From Kmv34 sp964524965 (lineage in GTDB: Bacteria; Aerophobota; Aerophobia; Aerophobales; B3-G15): 14,510 nucleotides of DNA. The number at the start of each line of letters is the position of its first letter. The stretch's first letter is position 1. The notes below the pieces were generated by a model. The model saw only the letters and a list, made by a program, of their open reading frames with translations. It was not told the DNA's origin and did not search any database. This document shows, piece after piece, positions 13,740 to 14,510 of this stretch. The stretch spans positions 1 through 14,510 of the forward strand of contig CAZGDY010000036.1 in the NCBI GenBank assembly GCA_964524965.1. The letters are read 5' to 3'. A program made the translations under genes and the position numbers.

Positions 13740-14510
13740 TTATTTTAGGGGAGCTATTCCTGTCAATTCTACAGCGTCTATTTCCTCGTATCCTTTTATT
13801 TGGGTGTGAATAATTACTGATTCAACAAGATAAGAGGTTTGTTCAAAAGTTATTTCAAGCCATCCTGGGCAGGGAGTATTATCTTTGTCTTGCCAAACGA
13901 TATGTTTTTCCCCGTAGTTGTCTATTAGCTCCACCTTTTGGATAAAACCCGTATTATATGTTTCATGAACACGTAGTTTTTTAGCGTACACCGGAGTATT
14001 AAAAGTTAGTTTTAACCACTCCGATTGAGAGCCACTTTCTCTGGGAGTCCAGGAAGTATCTATATCACCGCATTTTGATGTATTTGGCTCACCGATAGCT
14101 TGCTGTGCAGACCACCTTGAGTTGCTATACTCACTACTAGCCTCAGCTTTAGAAGCCCATTGGGATAATAATTCTCCTTGGATTAAGGAAGTTATTGCTA
14201 CGAAGAGACCTGTTACATCAGCTCTATTTTTCTCAATAATTCCCTTCTCTGTTTTTATCTTAAAAATACCTTCTTCAAAGCTTAAGAGCTCACCAGTAAT
14301 CACCTCACCTGTAGATAAGCGGAAGACATCTTGATAAGATTCGGCGAGAGTATGTACACTAACTTTTATTATATTGCTAGTAGCGATTGCTTCATATTTT
14401 CCTTCGGGCCAGTTGGCAAGAAGGCGGAGCTCGTAATTTCCCTCTTTTTGAGGAGCGGTGTAAGTTAATTCCCCATTTATTTTTCCCTCCAGATAGTACC
14501 ATTCACCATA
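13740..14510 (-). CDS. C-terminal part of an exported multidomain protein (runs off the window)
   Basis: The minus-strand frame is open from the window edge to its stop at 13740: 256 residues, with no start in view. The GTG at 14303 is internal, because the frame continues upstream as good protein. Residues 1 to about 50 (TYTAPQKEGNYELRLLANW..., ending NIIKVSVH) look like an immunoglobulin-like beta-sandwich. About 62-105 (FRLSTGEVITGELLSFEEG onward) resembles a small beta-barrel common in envelope proteins. About 115-256 (WASKAEASSEY, WSAQQAIGEP, EWLKLTFNTPVYAKKLRVHETYN, WQDKDNTPCPGWLEITF) has the pattern of a galactose-binding-like/discoidin-type sandwich. It probably binds a surface glycan or anchors a protein. 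The missing N-terminus could hold an enzyme or a signal peptide. Confidence 0.7.
   Translation of the reverse strand, partial: YGEWYYLEGKINGELTYTAPQKEGNYELRLLANWPEGKYEAIATSNIIKVSVHTLAESYQDVFRLSTGEVITGELLSFEEGIFKIKTEKGIIEKNRADVTGLFVAITSLIQGELLSQWASKAEASSEYSNSRWSAQQAIGEPNTSKCGDIDTSWTPRESGSQSEWLKLTFNTPVYAKKLRVHETYNTGFIQKVELIDNYGEKHIVWQDKDNTPCPGWLEITFEQTSYLVESVIIHTQIKGYEEIDAVELTGIAPLK

Overview
This is an A/T-rich bacterial scaffold segment with strong AGGAGG-type ribosome binding sites, clear sigma-70-like promoters and a tRNA without an encoded CCA. A run of exactly 100 N (6123-6222) marks a scaffold join, so the source is probably a metagenome-assembled or draft genome. The gene content (metal-dependent alcohol dehydrogenases, an Old Yellow Enzyme-type flavoprotein with a cysteine cluster, a stand-alone homocysteine methyltransferase module) fits an anaerobic, fermentative or syntrophic, uncultivated lineage. 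An Atribacterota-like or Firmicutes-like origin is only a guess; no phylogenetic marker gene is present.

Layout, left to right. (1) 1-1500: tRNA-Val(CAC) on the minus strand, a probably frameshifted hypothetical gene, and a small secreted hypothetical protein with its own promoter. A rho-independent terminator at 1472-1495 points in the plus direction although no plus-strand gene precedes it. (2) 1567-5540: a metabolic block. A TIM-barrel sugar epimerase/isomerase-like gene (minus) diverges from a COG4091-type homoserine-dehydrogenase-like/SAF oxidoreductase (plus), followed by a zinc-dependent medium-chain dehydrogenase. The divergent intergenic region holds a promoter for each direction and three dyads placed like operators. 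This suggests coordinated, repressor-controlled catabolism of an unidentified sugar, polyol or sugar acid. (3) 5766-6323: a secreted SnoaL/DUF4440-like protein interrupted by the assembly gap. (4) 6414-8704: a possible small defence or mobile island, visibly more A/T-rich: a solitary adenine methyltransferase with a fused HsdS-like specificity domain and no restriction subunit, then convergently a DUF5615/Mut7-C-like PIN-fold protein lacking a normal start codon and a 47-residue ORF downstream of it. (5) 8855-9760: an exported DUF4097-type protein with eight SGDI-type repeats. (6) 9951-12552: an iron-type alcohol dehydrogenase and an Old Yellow Enzyme-family oxidoreductase with a palindrome just upstream. 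(7) 12806-14510, minus strand: a single-domain homocysteine S-methyltransferase and the C-terminal part of an exported multidomain protein that runs off the window.

The most unusual items are the epimerase/COG4091/dehydrogenase cluster with its structured regulatory region, the nuclease-free methyltransferase-specificity fusion, the PIN-like gene whose conserved N-terminus lies upstream of any ordinary start codon, and the orphan plus-strand terminator. Most enzymes are recognisable families whose substrates cannot be read from sequence. No CRISPR array, intact insertion sequence, prophage or rRNA was seen.
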